A stretch of 64,000 nucleotides of DNA from Diplosphaera chodatii (GCA_032358165.1 JAALGY010000036.1:186001-250000), one strand, 5' to 3'; shown: positions 1-12,173, numbered from the stretch's first letter. The notes: a model not told the origin generated them from the sequence alone. Made by a program: numbers and translations.

Positions 1-605
1 GGCGAGGCGTTCTGGCTGGGGCAGCAGCGGAAGTCAGGCACCGGCTTCGCCGGCCGCTTCACGGGCGACGCCTTCGTTGCGACAGCGCAGGTGGCGACCA
101 CAGGGCTGGTGTCGCTCACCTACGTGCAGAAGATCAGTGAGAAGGTGAGGCTTGGCGGCTTTGCCTGAATCTTCAAGGCATGCACCTCGACTCCCCACAA
201 AGCCAGCACCTCTGGATTTGTGTCTGACTGTTGAACTTTGCTGTTAAAGGTGTCGCTGGCCAGCGACTTCATGTGGAACTGGAATGCGCGGGAGGCAACA
301 GCCAGCTTTGGCTATGACTACATGCTGCGGCAATGCCGCCTGCGTGGCCGTATCGACTCCGAGGGCAAGGTGAGCGTACAACAGACTTCAGCATTGACCG
401 GCAATGTTGCATGGGTCGAAGTACATGCCCATTGACATGCGGCTCCTGCTATCGCTGTTGCAAGTGGTCGTCTGCCATCATATCACAGGTGGCAGCATTG
501 CTGGAGGAGCGACTGAACCAAGGCGTGAACTTCCTGTTATCCGGAGAGATCGACCACTGGAAGAAGGATTACAAGTTCGGCTTCGGACTCACAGTCGGCG
601 AATGA
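1..605 (+). CDS. TOM40: Mitochondrial import receptor TOM40, 3' part
   Basis: This is the C-terminal part of the beta-barrel pore of the outer mitochondrial membrane TOM complex, which passes nuclear-encoded precursors into mitochondria. Exons are 1..144 (open at the window edge), 250..369 and 489..605, all joined in phase 0 with GT-AG introns. The sequence shows alternating amphipathic beta strands, for example [16 protein letters not shown] and [14 protein letters not shown]. It ends with the usual short tail FGFGLTVGE and a stop at 603-605. A strand-turn-strand pattern and this ending are typical of TOM40/porin-3 family proteins. The 5' half, including the N-terminal helix, lies outside the window. 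A voltage-dependent anion channel of the same fold is a less likely alternative. Confidence 0.85.
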
Positions 606-1137
606 TTTCGATCTGCACATAGATATGTGCATATTTGTGATCTCTGCATTCTTGACTGCAGATGCTGCAGACTGCCCTCCGTACTGTGGATGCGCCAGCC
701 TTACAGGCCGTCGTCTAACGCAGTGTTGTGGTTCGCATGAGCATGTAATGCTAGTGAAACATCGTACAACTCGGGTCCATCCTGCTCTAGTCGCTTGTTG
801 ACAGCTGTACATGCAGACCGCGAGCAGCTGTGCGGCCTCCACGAGTAAGTGCAAGGTGCCTTCCGGACCATTCCTTCCTCTGGACCGTTCCAAACGTCAG
901 ACTTCCAAAGAAGCCCCTCGTTTGCACCAGTCTGACTTGGGTGTAACTTGGGTACGAATCAAAACAGCAGCGTGCAACAGCGCCAGAGAGATGAAATGTT
1001 GTAGTACATTCAGCACGGGCTGCATTTCAGCCATCTTAAGGAAGCAAGAGACTCCCGCTTGATCGCGTTGCGCAGCAATATGCCCTGCAGCATTGTGCAT
1101 GCCTCCCAGCAGCCTTCACACAACCCTACTACGACTC
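606..1137. other. Convergent intergenic region TOM40/NHP2
   Basis: This 530-base stretch lies between two convergent stop codons and presumably holds both 3' UTRs. Short open frames on both strands have no protein-like composition. A TGTAA pentamer lies at 744-748. Nothing else is recognised. Confidence 0.5.
744..748 (+). terminator. Possible TGTAA poly(A) signal for TOM40
   Basis: TGTAA is the usual polyadenylation signal of chlorophyte nuclear genes. This copy is 139 bases after the TOM40 stop. A second copy lies at 942-946. The pentamer is short enough to occur by chance. Confidence 0.25.
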
Positions 1138-2080
1138 TCAAAAGGCCGGCTGCACAGACTTGACCTTCTCGAACACTGCTTCGTATGTTGTGTCAAAATC
1201 CTCGTCTGGCTCCCCACCCTTCAAAGGCTTTGGCATCACCAGCATACAGCTTGTGGGCCGCTTTGTCAAGCCCGCTGCGCCCAGCTCCTGTGCAGTGCAG
1301 AACATACGCAATCATGTGCAAGCATCGCCTTGATGGTGGCGACTCCATACTATACCACCTGCAATGCCCCATTGCCATCAACCATGCCAAGTGTTCTGCA
1401 GCAGACTGTGCGCAACGCAACCTGAGCAGGGTATGAACACACCTCCTTTGAGGGCACGTAGATGTACGGGATGTCGTTGTCCTCGCACAGCACCGGCAGC
1501 GGGGTGATGACATCCACTGGTGAGATGTCGCCCGCGATTATGCACAGCCTGCAAAGGCAGTCACCACAGACGTTTGTGCCGTTCTTGCCTCAGGACGCAC
1601 GACGTAGGCTTACACGCGGCAATACTCAAGTAAAGAAGTCTATCTAATGCGTGCTCACCCCTTCTGCTTCTTCCGCACGGCCTTGATGACCTCCTTCACG
1701 CCGCGCTTGATCTGCTTCTTCTTCGCGGCTTTCTTCGCGAGCTTCAGCACCTTCTTGCGCAGCTTCTCATCCGCTAGGGGTACCGCAATGACGCTGACAT
1801 GCGGCGGCTCTGGCCTGAAGAGCTGCACAGGCGTAACAACCGGTGTGGCGGCTGTGGTTGATGCTGGCGCTGTCGACGGCTCTGCTACCTTTTCCTGTGC
1901 AGCAGCCAGCGGCTCCTCCTTAGCGGCGCTGGAACCCTCAAGTTTGGCCTTCTTAGCCTTCTTTGCTCCAGAATTTGGCGTCGATGGCGCCGCTGCCGCC
2001 TCTGCTGCTGGTGCTGCTGCCTCGCCTGCTGCTTCTGACTTGCGCTTCTTCTTCTTCTTCTCTATTTGTTCTGCTGCCAT
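1138..2080 (-). CDS. NHP2: H/ACA ribonucleoprotein subunit NHP2
   Basis: NHP2 is an L7Ae-family RNA-binding core protein of H/ACA snoRNPs, which guide pseudouridylation of rRNA and snRNA in the nucleolus; in animals it is also part of telomerase RNP. Exons in transcript order are 2080..1659, 1548..1443 and 1287..1138, giving 225 residues. The L7Ae core is clear: IKRGVKEVIKAVRKKQKG runs across intron 1 into LCIIAGDISPVDVITPLPVL, then EDNDIPYIYVPSKE and TKRPTSCMLVM. The protein is longer than animal or yeast NHP2 (about 155 residues). The extra part is an N-terminal Lys/Ala/Pro-rich extension of some 85 residues starting MAAEQIEKKKKKRK, probably nucleolar targeting. The start at 2080 is chosen because it opens this basic stretch; an in-frame codon further upstream (2140) is less likely. 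Confidence 0.92.
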
Positions 2081-2581
2081 GACAACCGTCGCCTTGCAGA
2101 TCGACTGTGGATTTGCTTTGCTGAACTGTGGTTCGTGCAAACTCTAGCACAGGGTACTTGTGCAAGGTGCGATGTTGACAACAGCCTAATAGCAATGTGA
2201 CAGGTCAATCATTCGACAGTGCTACTGTGTGGCAAGCTATGCGGCGACCTGCGAGCACAACGACGGTGGGTCGGTGAGATCGGTCGCGATTGCCTGTGCA
2301 GGGTGCACACGGTAATGTTGGCGCTGCTTTGTGCAAGATGCCTGATGATTCCCAAGTGCCAAGCACGTGCCTCGACTTAGCAGAGCATCAGAACGGAGAG
2401 AAGCCTGGATGTGACTGCATTGCATCATTCGCCATCAACGACACTGGATGATGTCACATTGCATCTGGAAGCAACGCTGGAGATGAGGCGCTCGGAAGCT
2501 TGACTCGTGGTTTCGGAGCAAATCCTGACTCGCAGCTTGCTTCCAGTCCAGCATCTCGAGCTGCAGCCAATGTGAGACAAG
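2081..2581. promoter_or_regulatory. Divergent intergenic region NHP2/AMSH
   Basis: About 500 bases separate two divergent starts, so it should hold both promoters and 5' UTRs. No TATA box or other defined element is recognised. Confidence 0.35.
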
Positions 2582-5216
2582 ATGCCTGCTCCGAGGCGTG
2601 TCAATAAGCCGGACTTAATTGAGGAGCTAGCGTCACACGCACGGACACGGAAGGTCATTCAGGGCGTTGGCGTGGGCAAGTATTACAATTCTGCGGAGCT
2701 GCTCCTGCGCCAGGTGCGCTGGTTCGGCATCGCTGTGCACACGAAACTATCCCCATGCGAGAACCCAACTGCTGCGTGAGTATGCTGATGTGCTATCGCC
2801 CTCCTCCTGAGCGCAGGCCAATGACTACCGTCTGCGCGGGAATGACCCGGTGCTGTACATCTTCCTGTTGCGCTTTGCCAGGTAAGTCGTGTACATGAGC
2901 AGATGCGACGGTCGCATCCTGGGTGGCACAGTCACTTTGTGTACTTGTCGAAGGGCTATCAGCGCATCGTAAGCATGTCTTTGCCCAATTGCAGTCTGGT
3001 GGTGGAGACGCTTCCCGCGCACCCAGACTTCAGGGCAGATGACAAACAGTACCGACGGCTGCACGAGGTGACTCGCAGCTTCTGGTGCCCACTGGAGTCC
3101 ACTGCTGGCATCGAGAGTGGACGTCCTCGCCCCTGCAGAGGCTCACAACCACTGCACTCCGCCCTGCAGCGCGTCTCCAGGGAGGTGCTGCCGGAGCTGG
3201 AGCGCGCCAAGCTGCGCATCAAGCTCAGCGGCACGGACGTGCCCGACCAGAAGTCGGGCAGGTTCCAGTACCCGCAGGCGCCGCGCCCCGCGGAGGCGGT
3301 GCAGACCAGCCTGACCACGCTGCCGGGCCTCGACTGGGCGCGCTTCACGCAGCCCGACAGCAGCTACAGCGGCGGCGATTACAGCGGCAGCCTCAATGGC
3401 GCGGCGTCCGCCCCCAGCGCCCCGCCGCTCGACCTGCTGTCAGGCAGCGGCGGCGCGAACGGCGCCTTCTCGCCGTCGGCGCCGCAGCAGGTGAACCTGC
3501 TGCCCTTCGACCCGCGGGCGCTGGGCGCTGCGCACCGCTTCCCGGCGGCCAGCGACGAGGCGCGGCAGCGGCACGCGCTGCTGCCCGCGCCGCCGGAGCG
3601 TCGGCGCCCGGGGCCCAGCCCCCCCGCGCAGCGGCCGCTGTACCCGGACTTTGACCGCTCGCCCGTCAGCCCCATCGACTTCGGCATGCAGGCGTCATCG
3701 CCCTTGCCGGTGCGTGCATTGTCGGTGCTTTCCTGCTGCGTGTTGGAGGTCACATCGCTGCTGCAGTTGGCCTCGTAACACACTATACGTTGCACCATGT
3801 GTGGTCTGGCTTGCAGGCTAATGGGCAGCAGCAGCAGGTGCCGTCCCTCATGGACTCGGCCCCCGCAGTCGCAGCTCAACAGCAGCCGCCCCAGCCGCCT
3901 GAGCAGCTGACTGCTGACCTGCGGCAGCAGGACGCCTGCAACGTCAAGCCGCAGCTCGAGCTGCAGCTTGGACCGCAGGAGATGCAGGTGCATATTGTCC
4001 GCACATCCCATGCTGCATGTCAGGCTGCTGTGACGGCAGACTTGTCACGGGCGAGGTTGGCTGGCGAGACTGGCGAACGAGCTGACTGCATTCGACAATG
4101 GCAGGTGGACATGGTGTCGCCGATGGCAGGGCAGCCATGCTGCGCACCGCAGCACCCGCCGCACCCGCTGGAAAAGAAATTCGAGGGCATCCGCGATGTC
4201 AACGTCTCCGTCTCGCTCATGGAAGACTTCATGAGGTACACAATCAGCTTTGTGCAGGTGACCCTTGTGTCGGTTGGTGGCGCTGCAACACCTTATACAA
4301 TGCCTATCGGTGGCAGGCAGTCAGCAGGGTGTCCTGCTGTTGCAGGCTGTGCGTGGCCAACACGCAGCGCAACATCGAGACGATCGGGCTGCTGGGCGGC
4401 TCACTGTCGGCCGATGGCGCAGCCTTCAACATCAACACCCTCATCATCCCCAAGCAGAAGGGGGAGACCGACCGGGTGGAGATGCTGAAGGAGGAGGAGC
4501 TGTGGGACATTTTCTTCGAGGTAGCACACCAATGCCTGTCAACACTTCTGCTCTAGTGTTGTTTGCCACTGATCCAGTGTGTTCCCCATGCAATGCTCTC
4601 GTTCCATGCGAGTGTGCTACCTATACAGGACGGTCCTCAGGCGCAGTCACTCTTCCCCGTGGGCTGGATCCACACGCACCCGGCCTTCGACTGCTTTCTG
4701 TCATCGGTGGACATCCACAATCAGTACGGCTATCAGGTGGGGCGCTTGGCTGCGTCCAGGGGCTTGGGGATGGTCGCAGAATTTGCTTGCTGAGCAAAGG
4801 TGCTGTGCCCGTGTTTCAGGACATGCGTTGCTCCACTGCAGGTGATGCTCGAGGAAGCCGTGGCGATTGTGATGTCGCCGCGTGACAGCAAGAACCGCAG
4901 GTGCGGGATCTTCCGGCTGACGACGCCCGGCGGCATGGACCTGATCAAGGACTGCAGCCAGACGGGGTTCCACACGCACCCGCCCACCTCCACCGGCCAG
5001 AAGATCTACGAGCTGTGCGGCCACGTAAGTTCATCCTGTGCCTTGAACCGTGCAGAATTTGTCGACCTGATCGGACTACGTTGTGTCACGTTGTGCGCTT
5101 GGGATCGGCACGCCTGGTGACACACGGTGCTGTGATGTTCCTTGATGCGTGTCCTCTCGCTTTCGCAGGTGTATGTCAACCCCCGGGTCTCTCACAAAGT
5201 TGTGGATTTGCGCTAG
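2582..5216 (+). CDS. AMSH: AMSH-type K63-specific deubiquitinase (JAMM metalloprotease)
   Basis: AMSH enzymes remove Lys63-linked ubiquitin from cargo at ESCRT-III, controlling endosomal sorting and, in plants, vacuole formation. Ten exons: 2582..2713, 2817..2881, 2995..3067, 3170..3709, 3817..3987, 4105..4235, 4346..4520, 4629..4736, 4842..5024, 5169..5216; 541 residues. The N-terminus is a USP8-dimerisation/MIT-like helical domain (IQGVGVGKYYNSAELLLRQ ... LYIFLLRFA). A Pro/Ala/Gln-rich linker follows, with a DFGMQ-type segment. The C-terminal MPN+ domain carries the zinc site: Glu382 in NIETIG, then HTHP with His444, His446, Ser454 and Asp457 in HTHPAFDCFLSSVD. The last residues VSHKVVDLR match the conserved end of plant AMSH3. 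All catalytic ligands are present, so it should be active. Start is the first ATG of the open exon. Confidence 0.95.
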
Positions 5217-5872
5217 TGCTTCGTCAGGCATTGATCGGCTACATGTGTATCTTAGACATAGCAGAGTGTATGAATGAGTTTCTGCGATGTGTTGCATGGT
5301 TGCCCGGCAGCTCAGTGCAGCCCGAGTGGAAGGCGATGCAATCTTGTCATTCAACCTGAGTTGGGCCATGCCTCTTCCACACGGGCGATGGAGTTGTGTT
5401 GTGCTTGTGAACACCCTGGAAAGCTCGCTCCTGTGGAGCAGCAAATGCCCTGCACGGTGCCTGCACTGACACTGGCACCTTGCACACACATGAGTCCTAC
5501 AGGGCAGCCGTTAGATGCTGTGCGAGGTGCTGTGCATGCAGCATGCATGCGCCGATGCCATAAGCAACATTGCGCAGCGTGCGACGTCAGCTGAGAAGCT
5601 GTGGTGTCGGCGTATCCTGAGCATGGAGTATCTCACGGCGTCTTGATGAGCAGCGCAATCTCAGCGAATTGCCATGACAACTCTTGCGAGCGCACAGCTG
5701 CCATCAGACGATGAGGTGCAAGTCTCGATCGCCTCTGCTGCAAAGCACAATGCCTGTAGTTGCGCGGGACGTTTGCTCCTGTTGCTGATGTGTTGCGTGA
5801 CGCGCATGTGCAAGTCGTTGTTCAGTCAAACATGCACTGCCGTTGAAAATTAGTGAAGCTTGCAACTGAAAG
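5217..5872. other. Intergenic region AMSH/CFDP1
   Basis: About 650 bases lie between two genes on the same strand: AMSH 3' UTR, then the CFDP1 promoter. Frames such as 5274-5594 are open but have no recognisable domain. No defined regulatory element is seen. Confidence 0.4.
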
Positions 5873-7310
5873 ATGTCTACTCTTGAGGATCAGGAGGACT
5901 CAGACTTCGATCCCGATGCTGTGCCCGGGGAGTCCGCTGCAGCTGCTGCTGATGACCGCACGCAGAAGAAGAGTGGCAAGCGCAAGCACGGTACATGACG
6001 TTGCTGCAGATGTCCACAGCGCCACTCAAGCTGATAAGAGCAGCACGCGACCCTGATGTGCTCACGACATGGGCATGTGGCTGCACCCTGCAGTGGCGGA
6101 GGGCATCGCAGCGGCTCGCGCCTCAAAGCAGGCCAAGCGGGTGGACGACATCTGGGCGCAGCTGCGGGCGCAGAGCGGCGGCAGCGCCAGCACGTCGGCG
6201 CCGTCGTCATTGGATGACGGTCGCCCTGCGGCGGCGGGCGGTGGCGGCGCAAATGGCAGCACAGCACCAGCACCTGCTCACAGACAGGGCGGTGGCTTCA
6301 AACTTGCAGCGTTCTGCCGGCCGGTGCCAAAAAAGCAGAAGGGCATTCCTGACGAGGTCAGTCAGCTTACGTGATAGTGCCTGTTGCACTTCCGGCGAGC
6401 CATGAGAGCCTTGACGCCGTCCTGTAAATCATGCCTTATCACTGGTTGGTGCAGTCCTGGAAGCGGCAGTTTGGGCTCGGTCCGCAGCAGCCGCCAGCAG
6501 CCAGTGGGCAGCAGGACGCAAAGGCAATCGCGGCCGCGGCACTGGAGGCAGCCAAGGCCATTGCAACGACAGACCAGTACGGCATGGCAATGGTGACGGA
6601 GACGCGCAAATTTGCCGGGCAGTCAGTGCAGGTGCACTGTAGTATCTGGGATGGCGTCTTCGGTCTGGTGGCTGATGCCTGCGGTCAGGAATCTAGCATA
6701 GCAAGGGAAGTCTGTCTGGTGGAGCTGTGCCATGCATGTTGTCTGTTTGCCTGTTCAGATCAAGAAGTCAGTCGCCGCGGGCAGCGCGGGCAAGGAGGCC
6801 GAGAAGAAGGCCACCACGGGGCTGGACGCCATGCTCGAGGCCATCAAGGGCGCAAAGAAGGTGACCTCTGTGAGGATGGTGCTGCTGCACTAATGACCAC
6901 CGTACTGCAGCGCCTCTAGGCGTGGCGGGTCAGCTGCGGGGGCCAGACACGAGGTGCTCAGATCACGCACAGTCGGTGAGGCGTGTGTCAGCATGCGGCA
7001 GGTGACGGTGCTGGACAAGAGCAAGTCGGACTGGCACGAGCACAAGAAGGATGCGGCCGTCGATGAAGACCTGGCCGAGCACCAGCGGTCCTCAAACCGG
7101 TGCGTGCCCGTCAGCCATGCTATCGAGCGCTGGGACTTGTAGCACGCCCAAGTGAGTGACAGCTAGTGGGTTCCTGACTCCGTCGGTCTCCTCTGCGTCT
7201 GCAGCTTCCTGGACAAGCAGGACTTCCTGGTGCGGTCGGAGGTGCGGGAGTATGAGAGGGAGCGCGACGCCCGGCTCAACGCTGACGTGCGCAACCGCTC
7301 CCGCGCCTGA
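5873..7310 (+). CDS. CFDP1: BCNT/CFDP1 family protein (SWC5 subunit of SWR1)
   Basis: CFDP1/SWC5 is a subunit of the SWR1/SRCAP chromatin remodeller, which exchanges H2A for H2A.Z. Six exons: 5873..5990, 6094..6356, 6455..6631, 6759..6860, 7002..7099, 7205..7310; 287 residues. The N-terminus is acidic (EDQEDSDFDPDAV), the part that binds H2A-H2B in homologues. A conserved basic stretch KRVDDIWAQLR follows. The C-terminal BCNT-C domain is KKVTVLDKSKSDWHEHKK, then DEDLAEHQRSSN and FLDKQDFLVRSEVREYERER. The donor after exon 4 could be 6860 (used, because it gives gapless KKVTVLDKSK) or 6869. Convergent with the LIMR gene, whose stop lies only about 170 bases away. Confidence 0.9.
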
Positions 7311-7478
7311 CCACCCGCCTCGCTCCATCGGAGTTTTCAGCCGCTACTGGAGTTGCAGCCATTGCTAGTGTCGGGTGACACTCTGCTGTTGTGGTTTCCT
7401 AGTATGTCGGGAGCTAGCTTGAACCAGCCTGGTGCTTTGCCCGTCGGTGCACAACATCCCCACAACTTGCAGGGACAG

Positions 7479-10076
7479 TCACAACTTGTACGCGTCCTCT
7501 GCCTTGTGCCGCCTGAATGGCTCTGGTCCCTTGATCGCAAAGAATGCAAAGGACAGGCCCACGATGCCGTACATCATGTACAGGAAGATGCTCTGTCGGT
7601 AGATCCATCCTAGCCCCCTCAAATTCAGCAACTGCGGATGGCAGCAATCAAGCGTCAGCCTGCCGTGTCAATGGTGTCATGCACTGCTGTAGCAAGGCTA
7701 CTCAAACGCATCTTGCCTGATTTGTGAAGATCTGGTAAATTGCTGTCTCGTACGAATAAAGTGAGAATGCCTGCACATGCGCATGTTGATCTGTCACTAA
7801 TAGCTGAGTTCAATCTTGCGGCAGTATTGATAGGGACGCTAGGTGAGCATGCGTGATGTCATAATGTCACCTGGGAGCAGAACTGTATGGTGGCCAAGCA
7901 TGATAACAACACCAAGGCCACGTTGAACAGCATGCTGCTCATCAGCGTTGCACCGATGCGCATTGGGTGCAGCGTTGTGATCAGCAGGTTCAGGCCAACC
8001 TTTGTGGTCCCTTTGATCGTGACGGCTGCAGATCAGCAGCCATACACTTGTGCACATGCAGCTTTACTGGCGGCCTTTCGCGGTAATGTGCAAGGCACTG
8101 CAGACATCCTATATGTGTCACATCATCTGCATCCCCTGTGCTCACCGATGAGGTAGAAGCAGAAGATGGCGAAGGCAAGCGTCCCGAACAATGGGAACAC
8201 GGTGTCCATAGCGCTGAAGAAGGTGTTGAGGAAGCCATACAGCGGCGGGTTCAGAAACACGTATAGCACCACGTGCACCAGCCACAGGATGCTCAGCACG
8301 CCCGCCACAATCCCGCACGCCAGCTTCAGCCAGTACAGCATGACTATGACGGCCCACTTGTAGTCCGGGTCTGTCACCTGCACGGCACCAGGTATGTGCT
8401 CATCAAGCCCATGTCAGCACGGAAACAGCAGAGCCAAGGTTCTCAGCATCACTAGAACCATCTGCTGTGTATGTGCACCAAAGCACCGTATTGCAGTCAG
8501 GGGTGCAGCGCTCCTCTTCTCGATGGACGTGCATGGCCCCAGATGTATACCTGAGGGTATACTGCCTCCAGCTTTTCGTGCTCCTCCTCCAGCAGCGCTG
8601 TCATGTTGTTCAGCTTCCGCAGTTGCGAGCGGTATCGCCGCCCCTTGCCTCCCTCGCGCCCCTCCAACTTCAGTGCAGCTGCCTTATCCTGAGAATATCA
8701 AAAGCAACATCAGGCATAGCAACTCTGTGTGAGGTAGGCTGGTGCAAGGGTCGAGCAGCCAGTGTGTGTCCCTGCAGAACAGAGTCAAGTCGGAAGACGG
8801 ACCGCAGCATGCAAGTCACCTGGACGCTCTTGGCCTTGCGGGCCATCTCCATTGCGCGTGTGATGTACTCCGACTTGGGGATGGTGGCGTGGGGCCGCCC
8901 CCACCACGCCCGCACCAGGTCCATGGGCAGCGCCACGAAGCCCACCCCCGCAAACACCAGGAACAGCAGCCAGCCTGCAGGAGCACGACCCTGCATCTGT
9001 CTGGACGTCACTGGACAATCGTCACAAGTCATGGAACATCAGTGCGACCTTCTGACAGTGCACCGCCATGAACCCTGTCCTTGCCTATCGTAGCGGTGAG
9101 CGCCATGAAGTAGGTGAGCAGCGACGCCCGCAGCGTCCACGTGTTGTTGACCGCCAGTCCGTTGACGGCGTCACACTGTCCAAGTTGGCACCGCATTCGG
9201 AAGGCATTCTCTCACACTTCAACTGATGGCAGGCGATGACATCGAAGTAAAACTAGTGTTTTCGGGTTTGCGACCCACCAGTGTTCCAGCATAGCGAGGT
9301 GTGGCTGGGCCGGTTCCAGGAAAGATGCAGTTGTCGAGCACTGTGCTGTTCCCGTCCGCCAGCACTGACAGTGGTGCCATCCCCGACGTGACAGCGGTGA
9401 CGGAGAAGGTGACATATCCGCCAAACCCTGCACACCGCCGCGTCATCAATGTCTCACTGGCGGATATGCACAAGAGCAGCATGCACGCAAAAGTGGTCGC
9501 ACAGCACCCACCGGATGCAAGTCCAAACACTATGGCAAACACCAGCACAGTCAGGCCCGTCCAGATGGCTGCGCTGGCAATGCGCTTGCCGGCAGTCCTG
9601 CACTTGAAAATGAGTGGCATCTCTCGCTGATGCACATCCGCTCACACACCGACTGTAGGACGTCATGGTGATGCTTACAGGCATGTTGAAATGTTGCAAC
9701 ATGCAGCGTACTGGACTCACAGCTCGCTGTCCGCTTCGTAGTAGAAGATGGAGAAGGGGATGATCACGCCCACCATGGCACCAATGCCCGCATAGCAGGC
9801 GTACCACAGCGCGCGTGTGGGGATGGCAAACTTGCAGTTGGAGTATGCGATCGACTCGGCGCAAGCCTTGCGGTTGCCCACGTCGAGAGGAAAGAGCAGC
9901 ACCGTCCATATGGCCAGTGAAACCCCGAAAATAAAGACGATCTTGGGCAGCCAGGCCTGGTTCCTGTCTTCTGGGTGCTGATAGATGATGAGCAGATAGA
10001 GCGCCACGCCAATGGCCATCACGCTGACCACCGCCGCGACTATTATGAGGAACCAATTGTAGCTGGCGATCGCCAT
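7479..10076 (-). CDS. LIMR/LMBR1-family multi-pass membrane protein
   Basis: Plant LIMR-family proteins are relatives of lipocalin receptors and of lysosomal LMBD1; their exact transport role in plants is not settled. Ten exons in transcript order: 10076..9721, 9597..9512, 9427..9279, 9175..9085, 8974..8820, 8688..8551, 8377..8146, 8025..7871, 7770..7717, 7631..7479; 522 residues against about 510 in plants. About nine hydrophobic segments are visible, starting NWFLIIVAAVVSVMAIGVAL. Family signatures include YQHPEDRNQAW, WLLFLVFAGVGFVALPMDLV, a cytosolic coiled segment ending EKLEAVYPQ, LHPMRIGATLMSSMLFNV and the tail PEPFRRHKAEDAYKL. Two introns use GC donors: 9084-9083 (gcaagg) and 7716-7715 (gcaaga). 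The start is the first true ATG; a TTG lies four codons upstream. The exon at 9279..9427 is the least conserved part. Confidence 0.9.
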
Positions 10077-10425
10077 GGTGGTGTCCAAGCGCTGGTATCA
10101 TGTGCTGATCGGGTTTGTAGGAAGCCGTTGCTTAGCGGTGGGCCAGCGCTGCATCATAAGCCCAGCAGCTGGGACCTTCATGATGGGTGCTGCGGTGCCA
10201 CGAAGCTTGATGGTAGCAAGCAGATAAGTGACGTTCGGGAGGGGTTGCCGCAGCTCTTCGGGGCCCGATGCACTAGTGCACCTGCGCACTGCGGCTTGCC
10301 TAATTATCAGGCTCTGCCAACGATTACAGGGTGCCACGCCAATTGCTAGGTGGCCAGAACATTTAAAGTCACGTCAAACCTTTGTTGCCGGTCATCAGGC
10401 GTTCATGGCGTCGCCTTGAGCAGCA
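10077..10425. promoter_or_regulatory. Divergent intergenic region LIMR/J-protein
   Basis: A 349-base gap lies between divergent starts and presumably holds both promoters. No TATA box or other named motif is recognised. Confidence 0.3.
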
Positions 10426-12135
10426 ATGCTCAGGCCATTCTTGGATGTGGAGAGTCTGTCACCGTACACAAATCAGATCTCAACACGTGACCCAGTGGGG
10501 TACATAGCAGCGTTCACGCTCTCAAACCGAGGCGCCTTCCTTTGGGAGGCGCCCAGCGTCGGACTTTCAACTTTCAACAAACCGGTTGCAGCACCCCTCA
10601 AGGCCTGCAGAAGTCCACATCCAAAGCTGGGACTGCACCTACCTCGGCCGTCAAAGCTCAGCCACACATCCCAGTCGTTGCACCCTCTGTGCAAACCTCC
10701 ACAAAACTGCTGCGCCGCTGCGGCAGGTGGGCTCGCACAGCGGTACGCCTTGCCGCCCGGGGGCATGCTCAGCGTGCTCTTCAGGCCTCTCAAGGACCAC
10801 ACGCAGCTGCAGCTGACGTGCATTGCTGCTGCGGGTGTCGGTGCGACCCGCGGCAAGAAATCCGTCAACAAGCCTGCAAACGACGCCGCAGCAGGTCAGT
10901 TCTGTCGATACCATACTGCAGGACACCTGCGCAGACAAGCCATTCAGGGACCCCCTGACAGCTCGCAATGCTTGCAGAGGCCGAGAAGAAGCGCCGCAGG
11001 AGAGCTGAGAAAGCGCGGCTGCGTGCCTGGACCGCAGAAGCGAGTTGGGACATTCGGGAGGAGGAGCTCCATGACACCCAACCGCAGCAGGTGGCTTCCT
11101 GTGCAAGCATGACTGCAAGCCTTCGAATTCACCATGTGTACCCGGCCAACTGTCCGAACACCTTACTGCGCAGGCGCCTGCCGGTCACAGCTGGCAACGG
11201 CTGTGGCGCCAGTCCTTCAGCCGCCGCAAATCCCGCAACAAAGGTGCGGCTCTCCAGTGAGCGCCGTATGCAACTCCGGCATGCTTGTGGTCTCAGTCGC
11301 TCCTGACCAAGTTGGCCGGTGTCCAGGCTGGGAGCAGTACCGGCAGGGCGCGGGACGGGACACATGGCACCACAAGGCCTGGGGTCACAGCGACACGAAG
11401 GTTGACAGCAGGTACCGGCTGCCACGGTCATCCGGGCTTGAAACCGCTGTTGACGACATGGCCAAGCTTTGGCGATAGTGCAGTAGCTCAAGCTTGATGG
11501 TTTTGCCTCCCGCAGGTGGGAGCAATTCGGACAGACGGCAGAGTCTCCACCGTTTGAGCACGTGTGGCAGAACGTCGAAAGCATGTGGCAGCAGCGCGGA
11601 TGGCACACCTTCAGCTCAGCACAGCAGCAGTCCTGGGACGAGCGGCACCGGCAGCGGGATCAGCAGCAACAGCGGCAGCAGAAAGCAGAGCGGCAGCGTG
11701 TTAGGCAGCAGCCTGCAGGTATGAAGCGCTGCTTCCACGGAGCATGTGTTACTATGCATGCAGAGCACGGGAGGTTTGTAAAGGTGCATTTGTGTACCTG
11801 CAGATGCTGCAGTGGCGAGGCACATGACGGTTTTGGGCATCACGGTCGACCAACTGAGTGCCAAGAGCCTGAAAGCTGCCTTCCATGCTTGTGCACGCAC
11901 ATGGTGAGGGCAACGACATGTCAACCGTGGTCATCGCAGTCAATATCTGTTTCCAGATGCTGGTCTCAGGAAGCGAAGATGCAAATGTGCCAGTCGGCTG
12001 CGATGTACATGTAGGCACCCAGACCTGCACGAGGGGGATGGCAAGAAGGTGGCCGAAGCCAAGTTCAAAGAGGCATTGCAGTCACATGACGCCCTGCATG
12101 CCTACTTGGCATGTGGCCGGTCGCCTGCCACATGA
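10426..12135 (+). CDS. Protein with a C-terminal J domain (DnaJ-like)
   Basis: J-domain proteins stimulate Hsp70 ATPase; the specific client is not known here. Six exons: 10426..10894, 10978..11090, 11174..11256, 11516..11718, 11804..11903, 12015..12135; 362 residues. The J domain sits at the extreme C-terminus. Helix II is VDQLSAKSLKAAFHACARTW, the HPD loop spans intron 5 (TWHPDLHEGDGKK), and helix III is EAKFKEALQSHDALHAYLAC. The middle is highly charged: EAEKKRRRRAEKARLRAW, SWQRLWRQSFSRRKSRNK and a Gln/Arg stretch. The first exon is one open frame rich in Ser/Pro/Ala, possibly an organelle-targeting presequence; its beginning is the least certain part. In exon 3 the donor at 11257 is used because only it keeps phase into WEQFGQTAESPPFEHVW. 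Confidence 0.72.
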
Positions 12136-12173
12136 TGCTGCAGACCTCGCCATCGTGCCTCCGACTGCAGCAG

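Noticed and set aside
10077..10088. TTG at 10088 as start of the LIMR protein
   Set aside because: A true ATG follows four codons later at 10076; TTG starts are not expected in nuclear genes.
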